Assembly: GCA_041905525.1 (NCBI GenBank)
Contig: JAYRKY010000016.1
Coordinates: 14,443-78,442, forward strand
Reading direction: 5' to 3'
DNA: 64,000 bases
Origin: SHVO01 sp041905525
Lineage (GTDB): Bacteria > Pseudomonadota > Alphaproteobacteria > Rhodospirillales > Rhodospirillaceae
Part shown: positions 1 through 7,681 of the stretch, in pieces
Layout of the letters: the number at the start of each line of letters is the position of its first letter
Position numbering within the stretch: the first letter of the stretch is position 1
The notes under the pieces: model-generated
The model's input: only the letters and a program-made list of their open reading frames with translations
What the model was told of the DNA's origin: nothing
Database searches by the model: none
Translations under genes and position numbers: made by a program

Positions 1-270
1 CCGGTTTTCACGGTCGTGACGTGGCCCTGGCATGGTCGGACGGCTGTGGGACTTGCGGGCCTCATTGCTTACGTCTTGATGACCGCGAGCTACATTCCCA
101 CCGTGCGCGATTATGGCTTGGCGGCATGGCGGGCTCTCCTGCTGCCGCTTGCAGCGGCCCTCTACTGCGCCATGACGGTAAGCTCGGCGCTCGCCCACTG
201 GCGCAGGCGCGGCGGCGCATGGAAGGGTCGCACCTATAGCGCCGATCACACCCCGAGCCGCCGCCCGTAG
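1..270 (+). CDS. hpnB: C-terminal end of hopene-associated glycosyltransferase HpnB (partial)
   Basis: The reading frame is open from the first base of the window to the TAG at 268-270, so this is the 3' end of a longer gene (89 residues visible). It has two hydrophobic segments (about residues 13-28 and 40-62) and a basic tail containing RRRGGAWKGRTY. A Trp-Lys-Gly-Arg tail after the last membrane segment is typical of family-2 glycosyltransferases found with hopanoid genes (HpnB). The following genes (hpnD, hpnE, shc, hpnG) support that reading. The catalytic domain lies outside the window, so the call rests on the tail and the neighbourhood. A GTG at position 16 is internal, not a start. 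Confidence 0.72.
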   Translation, partial: PVFTVVTWPWHGRTAVGLAGLIAYVLMTASYIPTVRDYGLAAWRALLLPLAAALYCAMTVSSALAHWRRRGGAWKGRTYSADHTPSRRP

Positions 271-484
271 CGACGAACACCCGTTAAGCGTGTGGTGGTC
301 GTTGATGTCAGGCCTTCTTCCACGGCCGGGAATCTGCCAGAATCGTCATAGAAACAAGAGATTGCGCAGTGCTAAGGGGTGGCATCGCCGAGGCACTGCG
401 CGCTAAAGAAAGCGGGAATGTCGCACGAGGTCCTCCACCTCGCGTTGCCGCGGCAATTCACCGGACAGGGAAAGGCGACCCGAC

Positions 485-2386
485 TTGGCTCCTCAAACTC
501 CGTTGCTGAACACCCTTGAGTCGATCACCACGCTGCGCCGCTTGAACGTAGACGCGCTCGCCCAGGTCGCGGAGGAACTGCGCGCGGAGACCATCGATGC
601 GGCGTCCGCGACCGGAGGACATTTCGGCGCGGGGCTGGGCGTCATCGAGCTGACGGTGGCCCTACACTATGCCTTCAACACGCCCGACGACAGGCTGGTT
701 TGGGATGTTAGCCACCAAGCCTATCCGCACAAGATCCTCACCGGCCGCCGTGACCGCATTCGCTCGATCCGCAAGCGCGGCGGTCTGTACGGATTCACGC
801 TGCGCGCCGAGAGCACGTTCGATCCGTTCGGTGCGGCCCACAGCTCTACCTCCATCTCGGCGGCGATCGGGATGGCGGTCGCGGCTCTCAAAACCGGAAG
901 CGATCGCCACGCGGTGGCCGTGATCGGCGATGGCGCGATGAGCGCCGGCATGGCGTTCGAGGCCCTGAACAATGCCGGCGCCGCCGGCGGACGGCTGACT
1001 ATCATACTCAACGACAACGGCATGTCGATTGCGCCGTCCGTGGGAGGACTGACCGACTATCTCAAGAACCTCGCGGCCACGCGCGCGGTGCTCACGGACG
1101 CCGACATCGCCGCCCTGCCCGCCACATTGGCGAACACGAAGCCCCTCGCCGCGCCTGACACGACCATGTTCGATCAGTTCGGCTGCACCTATATCGGGCC
1201 CATCGACGGACACAACGTCCGGCAACTTGCGGAGATCCTCAGGATCGCGAGGTCCGCCCCCCGCACGCGGCCTCTTTTCCTTCATGTGCTGACGGAAAAA
1301 GGGAAAGGCCATCCGTTCGAAAAACCGCATGCCGAAAACTATCACGCGCTCGACCGCTTCGATCCGGTCACGAAAGAGATCGTGAAGTCCAATGCGACCG
1401 CGCCGACTTATACAAAAGTCTTCGCAACGAGCCTGATCGAAGAGGCGGAGCGCGACACGAAGATCGTGGCGATCACGGCAGCGATGCCCTCAGGCACGGG
1501 GCTCGATCTCTTCCAGAAAAGGTTCCCCGACCGGTTCTTCGACGTTGGGATCGCCGAGCAGCATGCCGTGACTTTCGCGGCGGGCATGGCCGCCGACGGT
1601 TTGAAGCCCGTGGCCGCGATCTACTCCTGCTTCCTGCAGCGCGCCTACGACCAAGTCGTCCACGATGTGGCGCTTCAGCGGCTGCCGGTGCGCTTCGCGC
1701 TCGACCGCGCGGGGCTGGTGGGCTCCGACGGCCCGACGCATGCGGGAAGCTTCGATCTCAATTACCTCTGCTGCCTTCCCGGCTTTGTGGTGATGGCGCC
1801 GGCCGACGAGGCAGAACTCAAGCACATGATCGCCACCTCCCTGTCGATCGAGGACGGCCCCTCGGCCTTCCGGGTCCCGCGCGGCGAAGGTCCGGGCGCG
1901 TCATTGCCCGCGCGCGGGGAGGTCCTTGCTGTCGGGAAAGGGCGCGTCGTGCGCCAAGGCAGCACGGTCGCACTTCTTTCGTTGGGTGGCCGCCTCCAGG
2001 AAGCCTTGCTTGCGGCCGACGAACTTGCCGCGCGCGGGCTCGCCACCACGGTGGCCGACGCCCGCTTCGCAAAGCCCATCGACGAAGACCTGATCCTGCA
2101 ACTGGCGCGGCATCACGAGGTGGTCGTGACCATCGAGGAAGGCGCGGCGGGCGGATTTGGCGCGCAGGTCCTGACGCTACTGGCGACACGCGGCGCTCTG
2201 GACAAAGGCCTCAAGGTTCGCACATTGACCCTGCCCGACCGCTTCGTGGCCCATGCCAAACCCGAGGAACAGTACGAGGACGCAGGCCTTACGGCGCGCG
2301 ATATCGTGGCGACGGCGGTCACGGCCTTGGGGAGCGGATGGTCGGAACGCGACGTGGAGACGATCGGCCGCCGCCGCTCGCGTTGA
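485..2386 (+). CDS. dxs: 1-deoxy-D-xylulose-5-phosphate synthase
   Basis: This thiamine-diphosphate enzyme condenses pyruvate and glyceraldehyde 3-phosphate in the first step of the MEP isoprenoid pathway. The 633-residue length fits the family. Visible motifs: TGGHFGAGLGVIELTVALH near residue 45, DVSHQAYPHK (most homologues have DVGHQ), HSSTSISAA near 119, the ThDP/Mg motif GDGAMSAG near 148, and EQHAVTFAAG with the catalytic Glu near 358. The start is TTG, with a weak AAAGG about 9 bases upstream; no better start gives the conserved N-terminus. It occupies the place between hpnB and hpnD where hpnC is often found, so it probably supplies isoprenoid precursor for hopanoids. It may be a second dxs copy in the genome, which cannot be judged here. 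Confidence 0.93.
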   Translation: MAPQTPLLNTLESITTLRRLNVDALAQVAEELRAETIDAASATGGHFGAGLGVIELTVALHYAFNTPDDRLVWDVSHQAYPHKILTGRRDRIRSIRKRGGLYGFTLRAESTFDPFGAAHSSTSISAAIGMAVAALKTGSDRHAVAVIGDGAMSAGMAFEALNNAGAAGGRLTIILNDNGMSIAPSVGGLTDYLKNLAATRAVLTDADIAALPATLANTKPLAAPDTTMFDQFGCTYIGPIDGHNVRQLAEILRIARSAPRTRPLFLHVLTEKGKGHPFEKPHAENYHALDRFDPVTKEIVKSNATAPTYTKVFATSLIEEAERDTKIVAITAAMPSGTGLDLFQKRFPDRFFDVGIAEQHAVTFAAGMAADGLKPVAAIYSCFLQRAYDQVVHDVALQRLPVRFALDRAGLVGSDGPTHAGSFDLNYLCCLPGFVVMAPADEAELKHMIATSLSIEDGPSAFRVPRGEGPGASLPARGEVLAVGKGRVVRQGSTVALLSLGGRLQEALLAADELAARGLATTVADARFAKPIDEDLILQLARHHEVVVTIEEGAAGGFGAQVLTLLATRGALDKGLKVRTLTLPDRFVAHAKPEEQYEDAGLTARDIVATAVTALGSGWSERDVETIGRRRSR

Positions 2387-2391
2387 TCGCC

Positions 2392-3276
2392 ATGAGTGCC
2401 GCTTCCGCTCGCATTGAACCCATGAATGTCGCCCCCGGCGATATCGAGACGGTGCGGGCTGTCGTACAAGCGGCGGGATCGTCCTTTTATTGGGCGATGA
2501 GGCTGATGCCCCCGCGCAAGCGCGAGGCGCTGTTCGCCATCTACGCCTTCTGCCGCGAAGTCGATGACATCGCCGACGGCGATCTCCCGCGCGAAGAGAA
2601 GACCAAGGCTTTGGCAGCGTGGCGCGCCAAGGTCGAGGCCATGTATGCCGGACAGGGGTCAGACGCCATCACACGCGTTCTTACGGACGCGATCCCAAGG
2701 TTCGGGCTGCGGCAAAAGGACTTCATCGCCGTCATTCAGGGCATGGAGATGGATGCGAACGGCCCTGTCGTGGCGCCCAGCCTGGAAGAGCTCGACCTCT
2801 ACTGTGACCGCGTCGCCGCCGCCGTCGGACGTCTCTGCGTTCATGTCTTCGGCGAGGCGGAGGCCGGCCAGGACGTGGCCGATCAAATGGGGCGTGCGCT
2901 TCAACTCACCAACATCATGCGCGACGTGGAGGAAGACGCAGGTATCGGCCGGCTCTACCTGCCGCGCGAAGTCCTCGACCGCGAAGGCTTGAGCGGCCTG
3001 AGCCCGTTGGAAGTCGCCCGCGATCCGCGCCTGCCGAAGGTCATTGCCACGTTGGGCGCGATGGCCGACAAGGCTTTCGCCGCCTCCGAAGCCGCGCTGG
3101 CGCGCTGCGACCGCGAGAAGATGCGCCCGGCCGTCGTGATGATGATGGTTTACCGCCGCCATTTCGAGCGGCTGCGCGACAACGGCTGGAAGGCGCTGCC
3201 GCCGCGCAAGGGGCTCGCGCGGGCCGGGGCGAAGCTCGAGAAGCTCTGGATCGCGCTTCACCACGGACTGTTCTAG
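2392..3276 (+). CDS. hpnD: Presqualene diphosphate synthase HpnD
   Basis: A trans-isoprenyl diphosphate synthase of the squalene/phytoene synthase family. In the HpnCDE route HpnD joins two farnesyl diphosphates into presqualene diphosphate. Both Asp-rich Mg-binding motifs are present: REVDDIADG near residue 57 and NIMRDVEEDAG near 175. GSSFYWAMRLMP matches the HpnD N-terminus. The start is ambiguous. ATG 2392 (used here, 294 aa) leaves 5 bases after the dxs stop. ATG 2338 would overlap dxs and has GGAG only 3 bases upstream. ATG 2422 would also keep the domain. It lies 3 bases upstream of hpnE, so the two are surely co-transcribed. Confidence 0.91.
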   Translation: MSAASARIEPMNVAPGDIETVRAVVQAAGSSFYWAMRLMPPRKREALFAIYAFCREVDDIADGDLPREEKTKALAAWRAKVEAMYAGQGSDAITRVLTDAIPRFGLRQKDFIAVIQGMEMDANGPVVAPSLEELDLYCDRVAAAVGRLCVHVFGEAEAGQDVADQMGRALQLTNIMRDVEEDAGIGRLYLPREVLDREGLSGLSPLEVARDPRLPKVIATLGAMADKAFAASEAALARCDREKMRPAVVMMMVYRRHFERLRDNGWKALPPRKGLARAGAKLEKLWIALHHGLF

Positions 3277-3279
3277 GCG

Positions 3280-4551
3280 ATGCGCGTCCACATCATCGGC
3301 GCAGGTCTCGCCGGGCTTTCCGCCGCCGTCGCACTGGCGAGGAGCGGCGCCAACATCAGACTCTACGAAGCCGCGCCGCGCGCCGGTGGACGCTGCAGGT
3401 CCTATCATGATCCGCAACTGGGCTGCGTCATCGATAACGGCAACCACCTGATGATGAGCGGCAATCACGCCGTTCTCACCTATCTCGACACCATCGGCGC
3501 GCGCGACCGTCTCGTCGGCCCGGCGGCTGCGGCCTATCCCTTTCTAGATGTTGCAACGGGCGCGCGCTGGACGCTGCGCCCGAGTGCCGGACGGATTCCG
3601 TGGTGGCTGCTCGATTCCGAGCGGCGCGTTCCAGGAACCAGCGCGACGTCCTATTTGTCGGCGTTGAAACTCCTGCAAGCCGGCCCGAGCGACACCGTGG
3701 CCGACCTCATTCCGCCGGGTACGGCCCTCTATCGCAATTTCTGGGAGCCATTGGTTGTAGCGGCGCTGAATACCGACCCGCGCGAGGCCGCGGCCGTTCT
3801 CATGCGCCCGGTGCTGCTGGAAACGTTCTTCAAAGGCGCCGAAGCGTGCCGCCCGCTGGTCGCGCGCGACAGCCTGGCCGACACGCTTGTCGACCCTGCG
3901 CTCGCCCATGTGACCGCGCACGGCGCCGAGGTTCGGCTTGGGACCCGCGTTCGCGGGTTCTCGCTTGCGGAGAATCGCGTGACCCACATTGCCACCGATG
4001 AGGAGACACTGGCGCTGGACGCGGGCGATGTCGTTGTTGTCGCCGCGCCTGCGTGGGTGGCGGAGACATTGGTCCCGGGCTTGCGCGTTCCCCCGCCGGG
4101 CGAAGCCATCGTCAATGTGCATTACCGTCTTCCGCGGGCCTTCGCGCCGCCGGGCGAGGTCGAAATCACGGGCCTCGTTAGCGGCACGGCGCAATGGGTG
4201 TTCGTGCGTGGCGATCTGGCTTCCGTCACCATCAGCGCCGCGGGCGCCTTAACCGACGAGTCCGCGGACTCGCTCGCGACCAAGTGCTGGAGCGATGTCG
4301 CAGGGGTCCTGGGCAAGTCGACGATGCCCGAACCTCCGGCGCGGGTGATCAAGGAAAAGCGAGCGACCTTTGCGCAAACCCCCGCGGCGATCGAGCGGCG
4401 TGCGGCGTGCCGAACGCCCTATGTCAACCTCTTGCTCGCAGGCGATTGGACGGCTACAGGACTTCCCGCGACCATCGAGGGCGCGGTGCGTTCCGGCGTG
4501 AACGCCGCGGAGGCGGTCAAGGACCACCTCGTCAGAGTGAGAGCTGCATAA
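3280..4551 (+). CDS. hpnE: Squalene-associated FAD-dependent desaturase HpnE
   Basis: A flavin amine-oxidase/phytoene-desaturase fold protein of 423 residues. The N-terminal dinucleotide-binding motif is IIGAGLAGLSAAVAL (residues 5-19), followed by the FAD ribose-binding acidic residue in LYEAAPRAGGRCRS. The C-terminus has the second FAD segment LLLAGDWTATGLPATIEGAV. In the HpnCDE pathway HpnE reduces hydroxysqualene to squalene, the substrate of the cyclase encoded next. It begins 3 bases after hpnD and ends 4 bases before shc. HpnE rather than carotenoid desaturase is chosen because of the neighbouring hpnD and shc and the N-terminal HIIGAGLAGLSAA pattern. Confidence 0.91.
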   Translation: MRVHIIGAGLAGLSAAVALARSGANIRLYEAAPRAGGRCRSYHDPQLGCVIDNGNHLMMSGNHAVLTYLDTIGARDRLVGPAAAAYPFLDVATGARWTLRPSAGRIPWWLLDSERRVPGTSATSYLSALKLLQAGPSDTVADLIPPGTALYRNFWEPLVVAALNTDPREAAAVLMRPVLLETFFKGAEACRPLVARDSLADTLVDPALAHVTAHGAEVRLGTRVRGFSLAENRVTHIATDEETLALDAGDVVVVAAPAWVAETLVPGLRVPPPGEAIVNVHYRLPRAFAPPGEVEITGLVSGTAQWVFVRGDLASVTISAAGALTDESADSLATKCWSDVAGVLGKSTMPEPPARVIKEKRATFAQTPAAIERRAACRTPYVNLLLAGDWTATGLPATIEGAVRSGVNAAEAVKDHLVRVRAA

Positions 4552-4555
4552 CGTA

Positions 4556-6490
4556 ATGACCATCGACGTGGCACATACCGAACCGAGCACGGATCTGACG
4601 AAGCTGGACCGTGTCATCGCGGAGGCGACCGGCGCCATGAAGGCGCGGCAGAAGCCTGACGGCCATTGGGTCTTCGACCTGGAGGCCGACGCCACGATCC
4701 CCTCCGAATACATCATGCTCAACCACTATCTCGACGAACTGGAGCCCGAGGTGGAGGCGAAGCTGGCGGACTACATCCGCAGCATTCAGGGCGAGCATGG
4801 CGGATGGCCTTTATTCTACAAGGGCGACTTCGACATGAGCGCCACGGTGAAGGCCTATTACGCCCTGAAGCTGGCGGGCGACGACATCGAAGCGCCGCAC
4901 ATGCGGCGCGCACGGGAGGCTATTCTATCGCGCGGGGGCGCCGAGACCTCCAATGTCTTCACGCGTTACGCCCTCGCCTTGTTCGGCGAAGTTCCGTGGC
5001 GCGCGGTGCCGGAAATGCCCGTGGAGCTGATGCTCACGCCCTCATGGTTCCCCGTCACCATCTACCGCTTCTCCTATTGGTCGCGCACCGTCATCGTTCC
5101 GCTTCTCGTGCTGGCGGCATTGAAGCCGCTGGCCAAGAATCCAAAGCGCGTTCGCGTTCAAGAGCTGTTCCGCACCCCGCCCGCAGACATCAAAGTGTGG
5201 CTGCACAATCCCACCGGCCAGTTCGGCGGGGATATTTTCCTGTGGATCGACAAAATCCTGCGCGTCGTGACCTTCCCGAAAGGCATGCGCGCACGGGCGA
5301 TCGAAAAAGCCGTGGCGTTCTTCAAGCCGCGCCTCAACGGCGAAGACGGCCTTGGCGCAATTTATCCCGCCATGGCCAACGCTGTGATGGCGATGGAAGC
5401 CCTTGGGTATCCGAAGGACGATCCCGACCTCGTGACGGCCAAACGCGCGATCAAGAAACTCCTGACACCCGGTGAAGGCAAAACCTTCTGTCAGCCGTGC
5501 GTCTCGCCGATTTGGGATACCGGTCTTGCGGTGCAGGCGGTGATGGAGACCGGCGATCAAAGCGCCGCGACACACGCCAGCTGCAAGTGGCTCAAGGACC
5601 GCCAGATCCTCGACGTGGTCGGGGATTGGGAAATCAAGCGTCCCGGCCTGCGCCCCGGCGGCTGGGCCTTTCAGTACAACAACGCGCACTATCCCGACGT
5701 CGACGATACCGCCGTTGTAGGTATGGCGTTGCACCGCGCCGACCCCGCAAAACATGCCGAGGCGATCGCGCGCGCGGCCGAGTGGATCGAGGGCATGCAA
5801 AGCTCCAACGGCGGTTGGGGCGCCTTCGATATCGATAACAACGACTCCTATCTCAACAATATCCCGTTCGCGGACCACGGCGCATTGCTGGATCCGCCGA
5901 CCGCCGACGTGTCGGCACGCTGCATCAGTTTCCTGGCCCAGATCGGATACGAGACCTCGCATCCCGCGATCACGCGGGGGATCGACTATCTCAAAAGCGA
6001 ACAGGAGAGCGACGGCAGCTGGTTCGGGCGCTGGGGTACGAACTATGTGTACGGCACCTGGTCGGTGCTCTGCGCGCTGAACGCGGCCGGTGAGGATATG
6101 AAGGCGCCCTACATCCAGCGCGCGGTACAGTGGTTGGTGAGCCGACAGAATGCCGACGGCGGATGGGGCGAAGACGGCGCGACCTATTGGAAAGAACGCC
6201 GGGCGGAGTGCAAAGCCAGCACACCGTCGCAAACCGCGTGGGCCGTGCTCGGTCTCATGGCCGCCGGCGAGGTCGATCACCCAGCGGTGAAGCGAGGGAT
6301 CTCATACCTTCTCGAAGCGCCGCGGGAACCCGATGGCCGCTGGGTCGAACCGTGGTACACGGCCGTCGGATTCCCGCGTGTCTTCTATCTGCGCTACCAC
6401 GGCTATGCCGCGATCTTCCCGCTTTGGGCACTGGCCCGGTTCCGCGACCTCAAGGCCAGCAACACCAAGCGCGTGCGCACCGGGATGTGA
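4556..6490 (+). CDS. shc: Squalene-hopene cyclase
   Basis: Cyclises squalene to hopene/diplopterol, the step that defines hopanoid synthesis; it is a monotopic inner-membrane protein. At 644 residues it is the usual length. The catalytic DXDD motif is Asp-Val-Asp-Asp at residues 381-384 (YPDVDDTAVVG). Several QW-type repeats are visible, e.g. QKPDGHWVFDLEAD near residue 32, QSSNGGWGAFD near 420, QESDGSWFGRWG near 480 and QNADGGWGED near 535. The family signature WFGRWGTNYVYGTW is intact. Also called hpnF. It is the last gene of the hpnD-hpnE-shc run; the next gene is convergent and begins 3 bases after the stop. Confidence 0.97.
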   Translation: MTIDVAHTEPSTDLTKLDRVIAEATGAMKARQKPDGHWVFDLEADATIPSEYIMLNHYLDELEPEVEAKLADYIRSIQGEHGGWPLFYKGDFDMSATVKAYYALKLAGDDIEAPHMRRAREAILSRGGAETSNVFTRYALALFGEVPWRAVPEMPVELMLTPSWFPVTIYRFSYWSRTVIVPLLVLAALKPLAKNPKRVRVQELFRTPPADIKVWLHNPTGQFGGDIFLWIDKILRVVTFPKGMRARAIEKAVAFFKPRLNGEDGLGAIYPAMANAVMAMEALGYPKDDPDLVTAKRAIKKLLTPGEGKTFCQPCVSPIWDTGLAVQAVMETGDQSAATHASCKWLKDRQILDVVGDWEIKRPGLRPGGWAFQYNNAHYPDVDDTAVVGMALHRADPAKHAEAIARAAEWIEGMQSSNGGWGAFDIDNNDSYLNNIPFADHGALLDPPTADVSARCISFLAQIGYETSHPAITRGIDYLKSEQESDGSWFGRWGTNYVYGTWSVLCALNAAGEDMKAPYIQRAVQWLVSRQNADGGWGEDGATYWKERRAECKASTPSQTAWAVLGLMAAGEVDHPAVKRGISYLLEAPREPDGRWVEPWYTAVGFPRVFYLRYHGYAAIFPLWALARFRDLKASNTKRVRTGM

Positions 6491-6492
6491 CG

Positions 6493-6849
6493 CTACGACT
6501 GCCGGCGCGGCGAGTCCGCCGGCGTCAGCGATTCGATCTTGCAGCGTTCGCCGTCGACGATGATTGTGCCGAAGCGATCGAGCGTGCCTGTGGGCCGCGC
6601 GTCGACGCCGATGCCGTTGGCGTAAGGAAGGCCGAAGCAGGGGCCAAACAGGTCCGCCCGGTACCAGCGGCGATTGCCCGCCTGCAGATAAACCGTGTCG
6701 TCGCTGACCGCGTGGAAGTCGCGAATGTTGCCGTGATCCACGAACGGGATCGACGCCTGAGGACCGATAGACGCGGGCGCGTAATCGCCGCCGCCGGCAC
6801 AGCCGGCGACCAGTACGGAGAGCGCGGCCGCAGAAAGAAATGCACGCAT
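6493..6849 (-). CDS. Small lipoprotein, DUF6491-like
   Basis: A 118-residue protein with a lipoprotein signal peptide: MRAFLSAAALSVLVAGC puts the lipidated Cys at residue 17 after a VAG lipobox. The mature part contains IPFVDHGNIRDFHAVSDDTVYLQ, a WYRADLFGPCFGLPYA segment and a final DGERCKIESLTP. This layout fits the DUF6491 family of small periplasmic lipoproteins of unknown function, recalled from memory. ATG 6849 is preferred over the upstream TTG because GGAGG lies 5 bases before it. It converges on shc with a 2-base gap, so it is not part of that operon. No function can be assigned. Confidence 0.78.
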   Translation of the reverse strand: MRAFLSAAALSVLVAGCAGGGDYAPASIGPQASIPFVDHGNIRDFHAVSDDTVYLQAGNRRWYRADLFGPCFGLPYANGIGVDARPTGTLDRFGTIIVDGERCKIESLTPADSPRRQS

Positions 6850-6985
6850 GTGAGCCTCCAAAGGGGTTGCACGTGATGGCTGAAAGATATGGACCTCGGG
6901 TGGCGCGCCGATGGTAGGATTGGGGCGATTTCGTGGAATCCCGCATCCCCCTGAAGAACCAGAGAAATGAAGGCTTGAGCGGTCG

Positions 6986-7681
6986 ATGCTGGGTGTCGTG
7001 ACAGGGCTGGAGTTCGAAGCTGACCTCGTGCGGCGGTACGCCCGCCGCGGGGACGTCGCCGACCGAGTGTGGGTCGCCTGCGGTTTGGGGCGCGATCAGG
7101 CCAACGCCGCCGCGGAGCGATTGATCGCCGATGGCGCGCGCGCATTGCTCAGTTTTGGGATCGCCGGCGGGGTGTCTCCGGCCGTGAGCCGCGGAACCCT
7201 GGTGCTCTCCACTGAAATCCGCGGCGAGGCGCTGCACCCGCTGCCGACGTCCTCGGAGTGGAACGCGAGACTGATCACCCTCCTGGACCCGCTAGGCGCG
7301 ACCACGCATAGCCCGCTCGCGCACACACCGCATGTCGTGGCCACCACGGTGGAGAAGGCTCGTCTGTGTGCGGCCACGGGCGCTGTCGCTGTGGATATGG
7401 AGAGCTACGGCATCGCCGAAGCGGCCTTCCAAGCACGGCTGCCATTCACCGCAATCCGCGTTGTGGCCGACACCGCCGCCGAGACCCTGCCTGAGATCGC
7501 GCTTCACGCCGTGGCGCCCGATGGATCGGTGAAACTTGCCGAAACGATAGGACGCGTGGCGCGCAGCCCGCAGCAAATCCCGGCGTTGATCCGCCTCGGC
7601 CGGGCAACGTCGCAGGCGCGTGCGCGCCTGAACGAGATCGCCGCGCTTTGCACGCGCCGTCTCTTTCTCAGCCAACCGTGA
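6986..7681 (+). CDS. hpnG: Hopanoid-associated phosphorylase HpnG
   Basis: A purine-nucleoside-phosphorylase/nucleosidase-fold protein of 231 residues. HpnG removes adenine from adenosylhopane to give the ribosyl/phosphoribosyl-hopane intermediate of bacteriohopanepolyol synthesis. The family's Gly-rich substrate loop appears as LLSFGIAGGVSP near residue 54. The ribose-binding Met-Glu pair appears in VDMESYGIAEA near residue 136. The N-terminal GVVTGLEFEADLV is typical of HpnG. It sits between shc and the convergent glycosyltransferase/hpnH/ispH operon. Its last 14 bases overlap the 3' end of the convergent GT41 gene. It acts immediately after HpnH, encoded 2 kb away on the other strand. Confidence 0.88.
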   Translation: MLGVVTGLEFEADLVRRYARRGDVADRVWVACGLGRDQANAAAERLIADGARALLSFGIAGGVSPAVSRGTLVLSTEIRGEALHPLPTSSEWNARLITLLDPLGATTHSPLAHTPHVVATTVEKARLCAATGAVAVDMESYGIAEAAFQARLPFTAIRVVADTAAETLPEIALHAVAPDGSVKLAETIGRVARSPQQIPALIRLGRATSQARARLNEIAALCTRRLFLSQP

